Assembly (NCBI GenBank): GCA_046349775.1
Contig: JAXMBS010000027.1
Coordinates: 1 to 64,000, forward strand
Reading direction: 5' to 3'
From: JAEUIG01 sp046349775
Lineage (GTDB): Bacteria > Planctomycetota > Planctomycetia > Planctomycetales > Planctomycetaceae
Length of the DNA stretch: 64,000 bases
The notes beneath the pieces were generated by a model. It had not been told where the DNA came from, ran no database searches, and saw only the letters and a program-made list of their open reading frames with translations. Both the position numbers and the translations under genes were made by a program. Below are positions 8,604 to 19,311 of the stretch, one piece after another; the stretch's first letter is position 1, and each line of letters begins with the position of its first letter.

Positions 8604-10061
8604 CTAGTTCACGGCAGGGCGTCCGACCAGGCGTTCCAGTTCCGCCTTTCGAACGTGATATTCGGCGACGGCCTCGAATCGCTGCTCCCGGAGCTCGATG
8701 ACCTCCCGCTGGGCTGCCACCAGTCGCAAAAAATCGACTGTGCCGGCGGTGTATTCCGCGTTCGCGGCGGCGACATTGGCTTCGGCCGCCTGCAGGATCG
8801 TGGAGTCGTAGAGTTCGACGATCTGACGACTCGCCGTCAAACGCTCATAGGCGGCCTGGACGTCGTTGCGGACATTATCCGCTTCGGCGGTGTATTCCGC
8901 GCACATTTTGTTCAGGCGGAAAATCGCCTCGTTGACGGCCGCATGACGTCGTCGCTGGTTTATCGGCACGTTCATGTTCATCCCGACCATCGGCCGCAGC
9001 GGTTGCTCCTGCCAGAATGCGTCATACCGTGCCATGAATTCAAAGTCCGGGTAGAACTCCTTCCTGGCGAGTTCGATTGAGGCCCGCTCCGATTGAATGC
9101 GAGCCGACATTGCCAGCAGGTCAGGGCGACTTTCGACCGCCCAGACGGAGAGCACTTCGGACGGCGGTAACTCACCGTCGATTTCGAGAGATTGCGGGGG
9201 AGGCGGCAACGCGGTGGTCGGCAGACGGTGCAGCAAGGTGTTGATACGTGCCACGGCGATGTGTTGTTCGCGCTCCAGCTCGATGTGTCGGCGGGCCAGC
9301 TGGGCCAGCTCAACATCGGTCTGCAAAACGTCCTGTTGTGTCACCTGCCCCGTTTCGTACTTCGACCGTGCCGTGTCGCGGTATTCCCTGACCGCCAGAC
9401 CGCTCTCCGCGTTGACTTCAAGTCTTCGAGCCGTGAGGTAGTACTCGAAGTAGGCGAGCTTGGCGGCTTCCGTCAGGCGCAGGTCCGTGTCTCGCGCGTC
9501 CCATTGGGTGGCAGTCTGCTCCCACTGGCTCTGCGTTCCGCGCAGTTCCCGCTTGCCGCTCCAGGGGACTTTCTGCGCCACTCCGACCATGTAGGCCCCA
9601 TTGACCTGATCTGAAGCAAGGCCGCTGGGGCTGATCATCGTTTGCAGCAGCGGGTCATCGAGCGCAACGGCCTGGGGATAGCGCTGGGCGGCCGCCTGCC
9701 AGGCGGCGATGGCGGCCTGCCGGTTGGGGTTTCGCCTGAGGACTTCGGCGACAAGCCAATCGAGTTGCAATTCGTCCTGATCGATCAAAGGAGCATCGAT
9801 CACCTCGGAACGCTCGGACTCTGTGGTTGAGTCCACGAGGGAGGTCATCTGAATCCGGCTCGCAGTTTCGGATTCGGCGACTTCGTCGTCTTCGGGAGCC
9901 GGAGGCGCGGTTTCCTCCGACACCGCTTCCGATGGGACAACGGCCTTAGAGGTGGGCCGTTCGGTCGTGGCGACAGTGTGCGCAGCGCGACAGCCGACCG
10001 CCTGGAAGAGCAGGAGCAGCGGCAGTGCGCGCAGTCCAACGCTCAAGAACCCGGACATCAA
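8604..10061 (-). CDS. TolC/CusC-family outer-membrane efflux lipoprotein
   Basis: A 485-residue outer-membrane factor. It has a lipoprotein signal with lipobox AVGC (Cys24), an acidic/Ser-rich linker to about residue 90, and then the two OEP repeats rich in long alpha-helices. Family landmarks are VAQKVPWSGKRELRG, EYYLTARRLEVNAESG, the SKYETGQVTQQDVLQTDVE turn, and the second-repeat ANAEYTAGTVDFLRLVAAQR. It should form the trimeric outer channel of a tripartite efflux pump. It is divergent from the metal-efflux genes that follow, which lack their own channel gene, so it is the likely CusC/CzcC partner of the pump. A 19-bp motif 29 bases upstream of its start recurs upstream of the adaptor gene. 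Confidence 0.88.
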   Translation of the reverse strand: MMSGFLSVGLRALPLLLLFQAVGCRAAHTVATTERPTSKAVVPSEAVSEETAPPAPEDDEVAESETASRIQMTSLVDSTTESERSEVIDAPLIDQDELQLDWLVAEVLRRNPNRQAAIAAWQAAAQRYPQAVALDDPLLQTMISPSGLASDQVNGAYMVGVAQKVPWSGKRELRGTQSQWEQTATQWDARDTDLRLTEAAKLAYFEYYLTARRLEVNAESGLAVREYRDTARSKYETGQVTQQDVLQTDVELAQLARRHIELEREQHIAVARINTLLHRLPTTALPPPPQSLEIDGELPPSEVLSVWAVESRPDLLAMSARIQSERASIELARKEFYPDFEFMARYDAFWQEQPLRPMVGMNMNVPINQRRRHAAVNEAIFRLNKMCAEYTAEADNVRNDVQAAYERLTASRQIVELYDSTILQAAEANVAAANAEYTAGTVDFLRLVAAQREVIELREQRFEAVAEYHVRKAELERLVGRPAVN

Positions 10062-10496
10062 TCCGTCCCTGGACTCGATGCTGATCGTTGCGGATTGGCG
10101 GGTTAGCAGCCGGCCATCGGAGCCGAACGTATCGGAGTTATCGGTGAGTCGGGCTGCTGTTCGACACCGCGGCGGGCGTCTCCGGTACGTTCGTCATAAC
10201 CCGAACGACCGGACGGGGATGGTGCGGGCGACGCTTGCAGCCAGCGCAAATCTTCACCCCCCATCGGGCGGTTCCGACCTGGAGTGTGCAGACCAGCACG
10301 TGTCGTCACGCTGCTGCGCGCATCCGGCTCATTTCGCACACTTTGTGCGGCCTTTTGTCTCGTTCTTCTCGACGGCATGCGCCTTGCAACTTAGACGGCT
10401 GTCGGCGATTCGGAGGTCATCCGGTGCGCAGGCCGATCTTGACTTTATCGGCGGCACACCGGAGCATTCGGTGGCAAAGTCAGTAGTGGACCTTGT
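10062..10496. promoter_or_regulatory. Divergent control region of the metal-efflux locus
   Basis: This 435-base space separates the TolC gene (minus) from the first Cys-rich gene (plus), so it must hold both promoters. It contains GCGGATTGGCGGGTTAGCA at 10090-10108, repeated exactly at 12089-12107. I could not place confident -35/-10 boxes. Confidence 0.45.
10090..10108 (+). repeat. 19-bp direct repeat, copy 1 (upstream of tolC)
   Basis: The sequence GCGGATTGGCGGGTTAGCA is identical to 12089-12107. Copy 1 sits just upstream of the TolC start and copy 2 upstream of the CusB-like start. The position before both transcription units of one pump suggests an operator. A non-functional dispersed repeat is the alternative. 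Confidence 0.6.
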
Positions 10497-10970
10497 ATGC
10501 CCTTGGTGTTCAAAATCCTCCGTACGGCATGCGTCTGGGCACTGATTCCCATGACAGTGGCATCCGGGTTCCCCCAGATGCATTGCCGTTCCGGCGAAAC
10601 AAAGGGCCAGCGGCTTGGCGACTGCTGCCTGGCGAAGGCCGCAAAGCAGCGCGGAAGGTCCGCTCCCTGCTGCTGTGGGCACGCTGCGTCGGCCAAGAAA
10701 AATGCTCCGATCAAATCCGGGTCCAGTCTGACTTGCCCGCGGGTTCATCCGCCGCGTACCGACGGCTGCTGCTACTGGCAGGACGGCGCACCGCGCGTGC
10801 AGTCGAAGCTCGTTCGCATGCCGGAACTGACGGCTCTGCCCCTGAATACGAATTGGACGACTCCAGCTCTTGTGCTGCCGTCCATCGCGCAGATGGCGCG
10901 AAGTGGACTCGCGGATGACCTTCTCCCGCTGCCGGATCGTGTGGTTCTGTTCCAGCGATTCCTGATCTAA
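10497..10970 (+). CDS. Small secreted Cys-rich protein, metal-efflux locus
   Basis: A 157-residue protein that I do not recognise as a named family. The N-terminus (residues 1-24) looks like a signal peptide. The next 70 residues are cysteine-rich: C30, C43-C44, C58-C59-C60, C80 and C91-C92, with H29 and H62 nearby, which fits metal binding in the periplasm. The C-terminal half lacks Cys and is Pro/Leu rich. It is the first gene of the plus-strand run leading to the CusB/CusA-like pump, so a periplasmic metal-capture or delivery role is inferred. GC skew and codon use resemble the neighbours. Confidence 0.65.
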   Translation: MPLVFKILRTACVWALIPMTVASGFPQMHCRSGETKGQRLGDCCLAKAAKQRGRSAPCCCGHAASAKKNAPIKSGSSLTCPRVHPPRTDGCCYWQDGAPRVQSKLVRMPELTALPLNTNWTTPALVLPSIAQMARSGLADDLLPLPDRVVLFQRFLI

Positions 10971-10983
10971 GAGCGCCGATGCT

Positions 10984-11003
10984 GCGCGCGCCCGTGAGCG
11001 CGC
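10984..11003 (+). terminator. Possible hairpin after the Cys-rich gene
   Basis: A 6-bp perfect GCGCGC stem with an 8-base loop lies 14 bases after the stop at 10970. It has no T-run, so this is at best a weak or factor-dependent terminator. Confidence 0.25.
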
Positions 11004-11220
11004 CTCTCGCAAGCGATTGGTGACGACGCCGCCGTGATTGTGTGCCGGCCGTCAGCGCTATTGCAGCAAGAGAGTGCCCCGGTTTCGCAGCATTCCGCAT
11101 CTCGCTCGGTGTGTCACGTCGAGTGCGTTCATTGTGAGCGCGCTGATGCTGCGGCTCTCGAACACTGCGTTCGCACCCGAGCCGCCCAACGATTCAATCC
11201 AGAAACAACTGGAGTCAACA

Positions 11221-11853
11221 ATGTCACGACCGCGAATGATGATTGTAGCGGGATTGATCTGCGCCGTTTCGGGGATCGCGAATTCGGCATTGGCGCAGAA
11301 GCCGAGTTCGGTGAATGCCGCGACCCAGGCGCGGGATCGGATGCTGCAGTCGCATAACCAGACCGGCAGCTTCGTCGGCGGATATCGTCCGTTCTCCGCA
11401 TGGAGCTATCAGAATTCCGCCAGGACTCACGCGCAAGCGCTGAACGGCTACGGCCAGAGCTGTCCGCAGGTACCTCCGGAAACTGCCCGGGAACACTTGA
11501 CGGCGATTCGCAAAGACCTTGCGGCAGCGAGGAAGGAGTTGTCCAAATTCTCTGCAGACGCGGCGAAACAGGCGGATGTCAAGGAGCACGTCGACGCCAT
11601 CCAGAAACATCAGGACGCCGTCGCCGAGCTGTGCGACCGAATGGAACAGGCCATCGGCGACAAGAAGGTTGATTGCGCTGAGCTGTGTGCATGCTGCCAG
11701 GGCATCGACGAGGAACTCAAGGCCGCGGATGCCGAGCATCGAGCGTTGCTCGACAAGATCGGGATCAAGTTGCCGGGTGGCGACGCGGGCGCACATGCCG
11801 AGCACAAGCAGGCTCCCGCCACGACGCCTCAAGCGAAGGAGGGCAAGAAGTAA
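11221..11853 (+). CDS. Secreted helical protein with a CxxxCxCC motif, metal-efflux locus
   Basis: A 210-residue protein of no family I can name. It has a signal peptide (1-25, cleavage after NSALA). Residues 45-85 are polar and aromatic. From 86 to 180 it is a long amphipathic helical region containing C138 and the cluster C152-x3-C156-x-C158-C159 (DCAELCACC). The tail is His/Ala/Lys rich (HAEHK) and ends in Lys-Lys. The architecture resembles small periplasmic four-helix metal- or copper-binding proteins, but I cannot assign it to one. ATG 11221 starts at the signal peptide; an upstream in-frame extension to 11038 is not supported. It precedes the adaptor gene, so it probably belongs to the same metal response. 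Confidence 0.65.
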   Translation: MSRPRMMIVAGLICAVSGIANSALAQKPSSVNAATQARDRMLQSHNQTGSFVGGYRPFSAWSYQNSARTHAQALNGYGQSCPQVPPETAREHLTAIRKDLAAARKELSKFSADAAKQADVKEHVDAIQKHQDAVAELCDRMEQAIGDKKVDCAELCACCQGIDEELKAADAEHRALLDKIGIKLPGGDAGAHAEHKQAPATTPQAKEGKK

Positions 11854-12071
11854 GACCGTTCGCAACCCAACGGTGCAAACGGCATCACTCACTGAGCGCG
11901 GCAGGGGACGTCAATCCGACCGCGCAAAGCAGCAATTGCACCCGTTTAACCATTCGCAGTAATAGTCGCCCTGTATTGACTACACGGCAATGGATCGCCG
12001 TAGTGAGGTTTTCCGACTTCACTGCGGCGATTCCAGTCGGTCTGATAACAATCCCGGAGGAGTCGGACCGG

Positions 12072-12146
12072 CCAGCGAGCAGTCGAGCGCGGATTGGCGG
12101 GTTAGCACCTGTTTTTCGGCTGATCTGTGTGTCGACTGCTCGCTGG
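12072..12146. repeat. Inverted repeat with perfect 15-bp arms upstream of the adaptor gene
   Basis: The arms are CCAGCGAGCAGTCGA (12072-12086) and TCGACTGCTCGCTGG (12132-12146), a perfect complement. The 45-base loop contains the second copy of the 19-bp motif. It lies in the 336-base gap between the CxCC protein and the adaptor (11854-12189), where I see no ORF. It may be a regulatory cruciform or a terminator for the upstream gene. Confidence 0.6.
12089..12107 (+). repeat. 19-bp direct repeat, copy 2 (upstream of cusB-like)
   Basis: Exact copy of the motif at 10090-10108. It is 83 bases upstream of the adaptor ATG and inside the loop of a perfect 15-bp inverted repeat. Confidence 0.6.
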
Positions 12147-12189
12147 CTGGCCCTGCCCACCGTAAGGCCCGCGTTCCAGAGGACTGAAC

Positions 12190-14299
12190 ATGACCGACAA
12201 CTCTCAACCCAATCCGGCGCCGCACCGCGAGCACGTCGCCTCCGACTTTGACGAGGGCGGCCTCCGCGCTCCGCCCGGCCTCAAGGGCTGGCGCAAGGCG
12301 TGGTGGTGGTTCGACTTCATCATCCTGGTGAAGCTCGCGCGGCTGCGGTTCATCGCGGTGCTGGCGGTCATCGGCGTCGTCATCACGCAGTGGGACCTGC
12401 TCGCGGCCTACTACGACCGGTGGACGCGTCCCGCCGATGCGGTGGCCGGAGCAGGTAGCGACGTGGAATGGTTCTGTCCGATGCACCCCTCGATCGTGCG
12501 GGACAACGGCAAGGAGAAATGCCCCATCTGCTTCATGCCGCTGTCGAAGCGGAAGAAGGGGGAAGCGCACGAGGAGGCCTTGCCGGCAGGAGTCGTCAAT
12601 CGTGTCCAGCTCTCGCCGTACCGAGTCGTGCTGGCCGGCATCCGCACGTGGACCGTGGATTACCAGCCACTCATGAAAGAGATCAACGCGGTCGGGTACG
12701 TGGAGTTCAACGAGCGCGCCGTCAAGAACGTCTCGGCGCGCGTGAATGGCCGGATCGACACGTTGAACATCAATGAGACGGGCCAGATGGTCCAGTCGGG
12801 TGATGTGCTCGCCTCGATCTACAGTCCCGAACTGCTAGTCACGGTGCAGAACCTGTTGCAGCGCGCAAAGGCAACAACGCCGATCAGCTCAACAGCGCGC
12901 GGACGCGGCTCTCCTGCTCGGGATCAGCGACGACCAGATCGACGAGATCGTCGAGACCGGCCGTGCGAACACGCACCTGAAAATCCGCTCTCCGATCACC
13001 GGGCACGTAATCAAGAAGTATGTCCGGGAAGGGCAATACGTCGACGAGGGGATGCCGCTGTACGACATCGCCGATCTCTCGACTGTCTGGATCCAGCGCA
13101 GGTCTATGAAGACGATCTGGCGTTCCTGCCCAACGAGCAGGTCCATGCGGTCGATCAACCGCCGGCGGAGCGATTGCCGGTGACCGCGACAACCCGGGCC
13201 TTCCCCGGCGAGGAATTTCAGGGACTGCTGACCTTCATTTATCCGCACGTCGACCAGAAAGCCGCACCGTGACGGTCCGTTCGAACTCGACAATCCGGGA
13301 CACAAGCTGCGGCCGGGCACAACGACGACGGTCCGGCTCCAGGTGCCCCCGAAAGACGTGGAGGTGCTGAAGGCCGCCGCCGCAAAGCACCCGGACGAGT
13401 TCAAGCCCGATCTGCTGAAGGAGGGACGGGTCCTGGCGGTTCCGGAATCGTCCGTCATCGACACCGGTCGCCAGACGATCGTTTACCGCCAGACGATTCC
13501 GGGTGTTTATGAAGGAGTGCAGGTCGAGTTGGGGCCCCGCATGCTGGGCGCAGACAACATCCCTTACTTCCCGGTGCTGGAGGGAATCAAAGCGGATGAA
13601 GTCATCGTGACGGCCGGCTCGTTCCTGGTGGATGCGGAGACGAGGCTCAATCCGGCGGCCGGATCGATCTATTTCGGCGGGAGCAGCGGATCGAAGACTG
13701 GTTCCTCGACAACGTCAGTTCGTCCGTCGATGCCCGAAGACCCCGACGCCAAAATCACAGCCGCACTGGCCCGACTTTCCAACGCCGATCGCCAACTGGC
13801 CGAGCAGCAAAGGTTCTGCCCCATCCTCTCGACCAGCCGGCTGGGATCGATGGGCGTGCCAATCAAGCTCGTCATTGATGATCAGCCGGTGTTCGTCTGC
13901 TGCGCCGGTTGCAGGAAGGCCGCACTCGACGGCGGCGCCAAGACCGTGAAGAAAGTGCAGGATTTGAAGGAAGCAACCAAGAAGGCGCCGGCTGCCTCAC
14001 CGTCCCCGACCAAGTTGAGCGCGGAGGAAGAACAGGAGATCGCCAAGTCGCTGGCCGAGCTTACCGACGAGGATCGCGCGCTGGCGCTCGCCCAGCGGTT
14101 CTGTGCGCTGCTGCCGGACAACCGGCTCGGTTCGATGGGCAAGCCCGAAAAAATCGAGATCGCCGGCCAGTCGGTCTTCCTCTGTTGCGACGGCTGCAAA
14201 GAGGACGCACTCGCAATGCCGGAGAAGACGCTGGAAACCGTCCAGCGGCTGAAGACTGCTCGCGGCAACGGGACTGATTCCAAAGGGTCGCCGGAATGA
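12190..14299 (+). pseudogene. CusB-like RND adaptor with extra metal-binding domains (frameshifted)
   Basis: An efflux RND periplasmic adaptor of about 700 residues, interrupted by several frameshifts between about 12870 and 13290. The N-terminal reading frame has one membrane anchor (about 40-75). A heavy-metal-binding domain follows (WFCPMHPS, then CPICFMPL) and the start of the barrel/lipoyl part (NVSARVNGRIDTLNINETG). After the frameshifted stretch, the frame 13343-14299 resumes with the membrane-proximal domain (EGRVLAVPESSVIDTG). It ends in two related TRASH/YHS-like modules: RFCPIL...VFVCCAGC and RFCALL...VFLCCDGC. It should bridge the inner-membrane pump to TolC and sense or hand over Cu/Ag or similar metals. 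Its TGA overlaps the pump ATG. The shifts look like small base losses and may be sequence errors. Confidence 0.8.
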
Positions 14300-17200
14300 T
14301 CGAGCGCATCATCGAGCTGTCGATCAGGAATCGATTCCTGGTGTTGATCCTGGCGGCTGCCATGACCGTCGCTGGAGTCTATGCGCTCTTCAATACGCCG
14401 ATCGACGCCATCCCCGACCTGAGCGAGACCCAGGTCATTGTGTTCACCGACTGGATGGGGCGCAGCCCCCGCGAGGTCGAGGACCAGATCACCTACCCGT
14501 TGTCGCTCAAGTTGCAGGGGCTGGCCGGCGTGAAGGCCGTGCGATCGTCGTCCGAGTTCAACTTCTCGATGATCACGATCATCTTCGAGGACGGGATCGA
14601 CTTCTACTTCGCGCGGCAGCGCGTCACGGAGAAGCTCAGCCAGGCGGGCACGTTTCTGCCGGCCGGAGTGGTCCCGTATCTGGCGCCGGATGCGACCGCG
14701 CTGGGACAGGTGTTCTGGTACACGGTGGAACCGGGGCCGGACAATCCGATCGACACGTCCCGGCTGTGGGCGCTCAACAAGTTCTATATCGCACCGCAGC
14801 TCAATGGCGGCCGGCGTTTCCGACGTCGCCACAGTCGGGGGCACGCCGCTGGAGTACCAGGAACGACGTCCGCCCGGAAGACCTCCGCGCGTACGGGATC
14901 ACTCTCGGCGAACTCTACGCTGTTTCGCGAAGCGCCTGCTGGCCGGCGGCGGTGTCATCCAGAAGAACAACGCCGAGTATCCCCGTGCGCGGCGTCGGCT
15001 GGATCCGCGATGTGGCCGACATCGAAACGACCGTCATCAAGGAAGTGACACTGCTCTACGTCAAGACGGCGACCGTGCAGCTCGGCGCGCAGTTCCGCCG
15101 CAGCGTGTATGAGCGGGGACGGCAACGAAGTCGGGGGCGTGGTCCTGATGCGTCACAGCGAGAACCCGCTGTCCGTCACCGATCGCGTCAAGGAAAAGAT
15201 TCCAGGAACTGTGCCCGTTTGCCGGCTTGGCGCACATCGTTCCGGCGTATGACCGCACGCGGCTCATCAAGGGCGCCATCCACACGCTCACCGAAGTGAT
15301 GTGGCACGAGATGGCGATCGCGTCGATCGCCATTCTGCTGATTCTCATGCACTTCCGCAGCGTGCTTGTGATTCGTGGCTGCCGCTGTCGGTGCTGTTTT
15401 CGTTCCTGCTCATGTGGATGCTGCGAACGCTCGGCATCATCGACATTCAGGCCAACATCATGTCGCTGGCCGGCATCACGATCTCGATCGGCATTCTGGT
15501 CGACCAGGCGATCGTGATGACCGAGAACGCGACCCACCACCTGAAGGCGCACTTCGGCGATCGCAAAGTCCAGGGGGACATTCGCGAGCTGGTCATCGAG
15601 CCTTGCCGCACCGTCGGCCGGCCGATCTTCTTTTCCGTGATGATCATGCTGCTGTCGGCACCGTGCCCGTGTTCGTGCTCAGCGGGGCGCGAAGGAAAGC
15701 TGTTTCATCCGCTGGCGTTCACCAAGAGCTTCGCCATGATCGGCGTGGCGATCATTTCGGTCACGCTCGTGCCGGCAAGCGATCCCTACGTTTCAAGGGG
15801 CATCTCAAGAGCGAGGAAGACAACGCGATCGTCCGCAGCTTCATTCACATCTACAAGCCGTTCCTGACTTGGGCGCTGCCGCGGTGGAACCTCGTGATCT
15901 GGTTCTTCGCGGTGCTGCTGATACTTGCGGCAGGCATGTTTCCGCTGCAGGCGCTGTTCGGCCAGGGAGCTTCGAACTGCGTGGCGCAGTCGCGTTCTTG
16001 ACAGTCTTCGCCACTGTGACCTTCCCGACGGTGATCGTAACGCGTGGCATCGGCTGGCAGGGCGCTGTCGCTGCTCAGCCTGATCGTGATCGGCGTCTGG
16101 GCGTACCACTTCCAGAAAATCGGCGTGGCGTTCATGCCGGCCCTTGACGAAGGTACGACGCTCGATATGCCGGTCACGGTTCCACGGGCCAGCGTCACGC
16201 AATCCGCCGATGATCTGAAAGCTGCGTGATGCCTTGCTGGCGGGTTTCCTGAAGTCGAGTCGGTGATCGGTAAGGCCATGCCGATACTCCGACCGACCCG
16301 GGCGCCGCTGGACATGGTCGAAACATTCGTCAACTTCCGCCCAGCGGAACACTGGCCGGCGCCGCGTGCGCTATGACGACGCCCTACACAGACGGAGCTG
16401 CACTGAACCTGCCGCAGCAGCAGGGATACGTGCGGCCGCCGAACGATCCGGCCGAGCATCAGGAATCTGCTGAACGACGCCACGCAGAAGGCCATTGAAC
16501 GCCTCGACGAGATCCTGCGTGAGCTGGCGTTACTGCGGTTCCAGGAGTTCGAGAGTGAACTCGAGACCGAGACCACGCAGTTCGCCATCACGCGGACGCT
16601 TAGCCGGTTCCGCAAGGCGGGCGACATCACGTGGTCCAATCCCGAGGACGAAGACCGCACGTCGCGCCGCCTGACGGCAAAACTCACGCCTGTCGTCGGA
16701 CGCTGGCTCGCACGCAATCCGGTACTCGAAGACATCTCGCGGTTGACGCAAACGGTGGCTCTGGACCTGCAGGAGCGCGGACTGATCAACGACATCGTCG
16801 ACGCGCTGCAGCTCAAGGGACTGGTTCCCGGAACGGATCGCAAGGCAGGCCCTCGAGTCGCTGGGTGCCCAGCGTCAGACCTTCGACACGGTCCTGCTCG
16901 ACGACGTGGCGACGGCGCGGTTGAACCTTGGGGAGGACCGCGCCCGGCAGATCAACTGGGAAGCCGTTCGATCGCGGCATCGAAGCCTATACGGCCTACG
17001 CACTGGAAGAAGTCGCGCGTGCGGCCGTGGACGTCCGAACTGCAGACGAAGGGCGGGCGTGGAGCAACTGCAGTGGCTGGAGCTGCCGCCTCGCCCAGAT
17101 CCAGCTCGGCCAGCCGGCGGACGCCAGCCGAGCATTGAACGGTTCGCCGCCGTGCAGTCGGCTGCCGAACAGCCGTTCCGCAACAGCGTGTTCTTCTGGC

Positions 17201-18656
17201 CACGCAAGACCGGCCCTGGCGAGACCTCGTCGATGACGAAATGGGCCGCGTCCTGCAAGTCCCGGGCTGGAGCAACATCTTCACGCAGCCGATCATCAAC
17301 CGCATTGAAATGCTCTCCACCGGCGTACGGACCGACATCGGGGTCAAGGTCTTCGGCCTGGACCCGAAACGGATCGACCGTGTCTGCAAGCAACATCGAA
17401 ACCGTGCTGCACGCCGCCGGGCGCCCGCGACATGATCGCCGCGCCGATCATGGGCGGCTACCTTGCAGATCGACATCAATCGCGAACAGGCGGCTTCTCG
17501 CTACGGAATTTCGGTGGAGGACATCCAGAACGATCAGCGCCTGCGCTCGCCGGCCGCGCCGTCACGTTTACCGTCGAAAAGGGGAACGATTCCCGGTCCG
17601 CATTCCGCGCCCCGCGTATCGCGAGGCCGACAGCAACCGCAGGTTGCTGATCAGTCCGGCAACATGCTCATCACCGTCGCTGGTGATGGCAATGCCGGCA
17701 TGGCCAACGCTGATAATGGCTCTTCAGATTCTCCGCGCGGCGGGGAACTGTCGCCGGCCCGGACCGCGCCGCCGGCGGAGCATCTGGCCACGCCGGGTCA
17801 GCGCATTCGCAGCCGCCCGCTGATTCCACCTGGAGCCGCTGGCCGATGTGGCAACGGTAGCTATCCCGCGATGATCAAGAGCGAAAAACGGGCCGACTGC
17901 TCAACTACGTCACCCCAACGCGTGCGGCCGCGACATCGTGGGATTCGTCGATGAAAGGCAGCGCGTCGTCAGCCAGAAGGTCCGCCTGCCGGAAGGGGTG
18001 CACATCGAGTGGAGCGGCGAGTTCGAGCACCAGGTCCGCGCGGCCCGCACGCTGCGATTCGTCTTCCCGGCGGTGATTGTGCTGATCTTCGTGACTCTAC
18101 ATGACGTATCACGATCTGGCCGACGCGGTGCTGATGATGCTGGCTGTTCCGAGGTCGCCGGGGAGTGCCTTCAGCGCTGCTCTTCCCGAAAGTCATGCAG
18201 GGCTGGCACGCGCCGCCGATGGACTTCCAGCGTCGCGGTGTGGGTGGGGTTCATCGCGTGTTTCGGCATGGCGACGGAAACCGGCATCATCATGCTCGTC
18301 TATCTGCGAGAAGCGATCGAAAAGCGCGGCGGACTGGAGAACATTCAGTCGCTGGAGGAACTGCGCCAGGCGGTCATCGAAGGCGCTGTGCACCGCCTGC
18401 GTCCCAAGCTGCTCACCGAGGGAGTCGCCATTCTGGCGATCTTCCTGACGAAATGGCCAAGGGAGTCGGCGGCGAAATCCTCGCGCCGATGGCCTTGCCG
18501 GTGCTGGGGGGGCTACTGATCTCTGACGAAGTGGTCGACCTGTTCCTGCCCGTGCGGTTCTACTGGGTCCGGCGCAACCGCTGGCTGAAGCTTCAGGAGC
18601 AACAGGAGCGAGTTCGGGAGAGTTCGACGGTCGAGGTTCGTCAGCAGCGATCTTGA
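14296..18656 (+). pseudogene. CusA/CzcA-family heavy-metal RND pump (heavily frameshifted)
   Basis: The N-terminal 170 residues are intact CusA: MIERIIELSIRNRFLVLIL, NTPIDAIPDLSETQVIVFTD, GRSPREVEDQITYPL, then SSSEFNFSMITIIFEDG. From about 14810 the protein continues only by hopping among all three frames, often every 50-200 bases. Later recognisable pieces are DVRPEDLRAYGITLGELY (about 14870), ANIMSLAGITISIGILVDQA (about 15450), FMPALDEGTTLDMPVTVPRA (about 16130), EWSGEFEHQVRAARTLRF (about 18010) and ETGIIMLVYLREAIEKRGGL (about 18280), ending at 18656. The coding span implies about 1450 residues, longer than the usual 1050, with an extra helical segment around 16.5-16.9 kb. It is the proton-driven inner-membrane pump of the tripartite system. 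It is either decayed or badly sequenced. Confidence 0.85.
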
Positions 18657-19311
18657 GCTGCACCCCGTAACGTAGTTTCGTCCACAGTTCTCGGTGCAGA
18701 GCCGTCGCTGCTGGTAACCGCCGTAATTCGCATTGACGGTAACGACGCGGCGCTTCGAAATGTCCAAGAAATTCGCCAGCTGCACACCGGCTCGACGGAA
18801 TGCTGATTCGCAGCAGCTCGCTCCGCCTGACACGCCGATGCAACTTCTCAGCAGCCCGACAATGGCAGCAACGGCTACGCCGCGACCCTGCCGTACGACT
18901 GGCGCGGGCCTGACCGAAGTCCAGAAGCCTCGGGGCGAGACAACGTTTCAAATCGTCTGCCAGCCAGTTGTCCAGGTACAATTGCGATTCGCGCGACAGC
19001 GACGCCGGCGTCTGATCGCAGCGAGTCGCGACGGCCTGGGAAGTCCGCAATGCCCACAGCGATCCCGCCGCGCGCGATGCCAGAAATGACCAGCGCCTGA
19101 TCGGCTGTTCCATGAGCTTTTCCTGTGACTGCGTGCCGGCCGCGTTGCCACTGGCAACAGCCTCGAACCCGCGCTGCTCTCGGTCAATTGCGCCGACGTC
19201 TCATGCCGCAGCCGGCATAAGCTGGACCCGCAGAGAGGCTATTGCCATAGTCTGGGAATGGAAGGACGCACGACGAGTGGGCGAAGTCTGGCAGACCTCT
19301 GGGAACCCGTC
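18657..19311. other. Intergenic region, no gene identified
   Basis: A 655-base stretch between the RND pump and the PQQ/LRR gene. Open frames on both strands (for example minus 18193-19113) show no domain, signal peptide or plausible codon pattern. A short ATGCCG/CGGCAT hairpin occurs at 19203-19218. The stretch adjoins the frameshift-rich pump, so a damaged small gene cannot be excluded. Confidence 0.45.

Noticed and set aside
10329..11012. 227-codon minus-strand frame opposite the small Cys-rich gene
   Set aside because: The plus-strand product has a signal peptide and Cys clusters; the antisense product is Arg-rich with no motif.
18193..19113. 306-codon minus-strand frame overlapping the end of the RND pump
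   Set aside because: Half of it is antisense to recognisable CusA text, and the rest has no signature.
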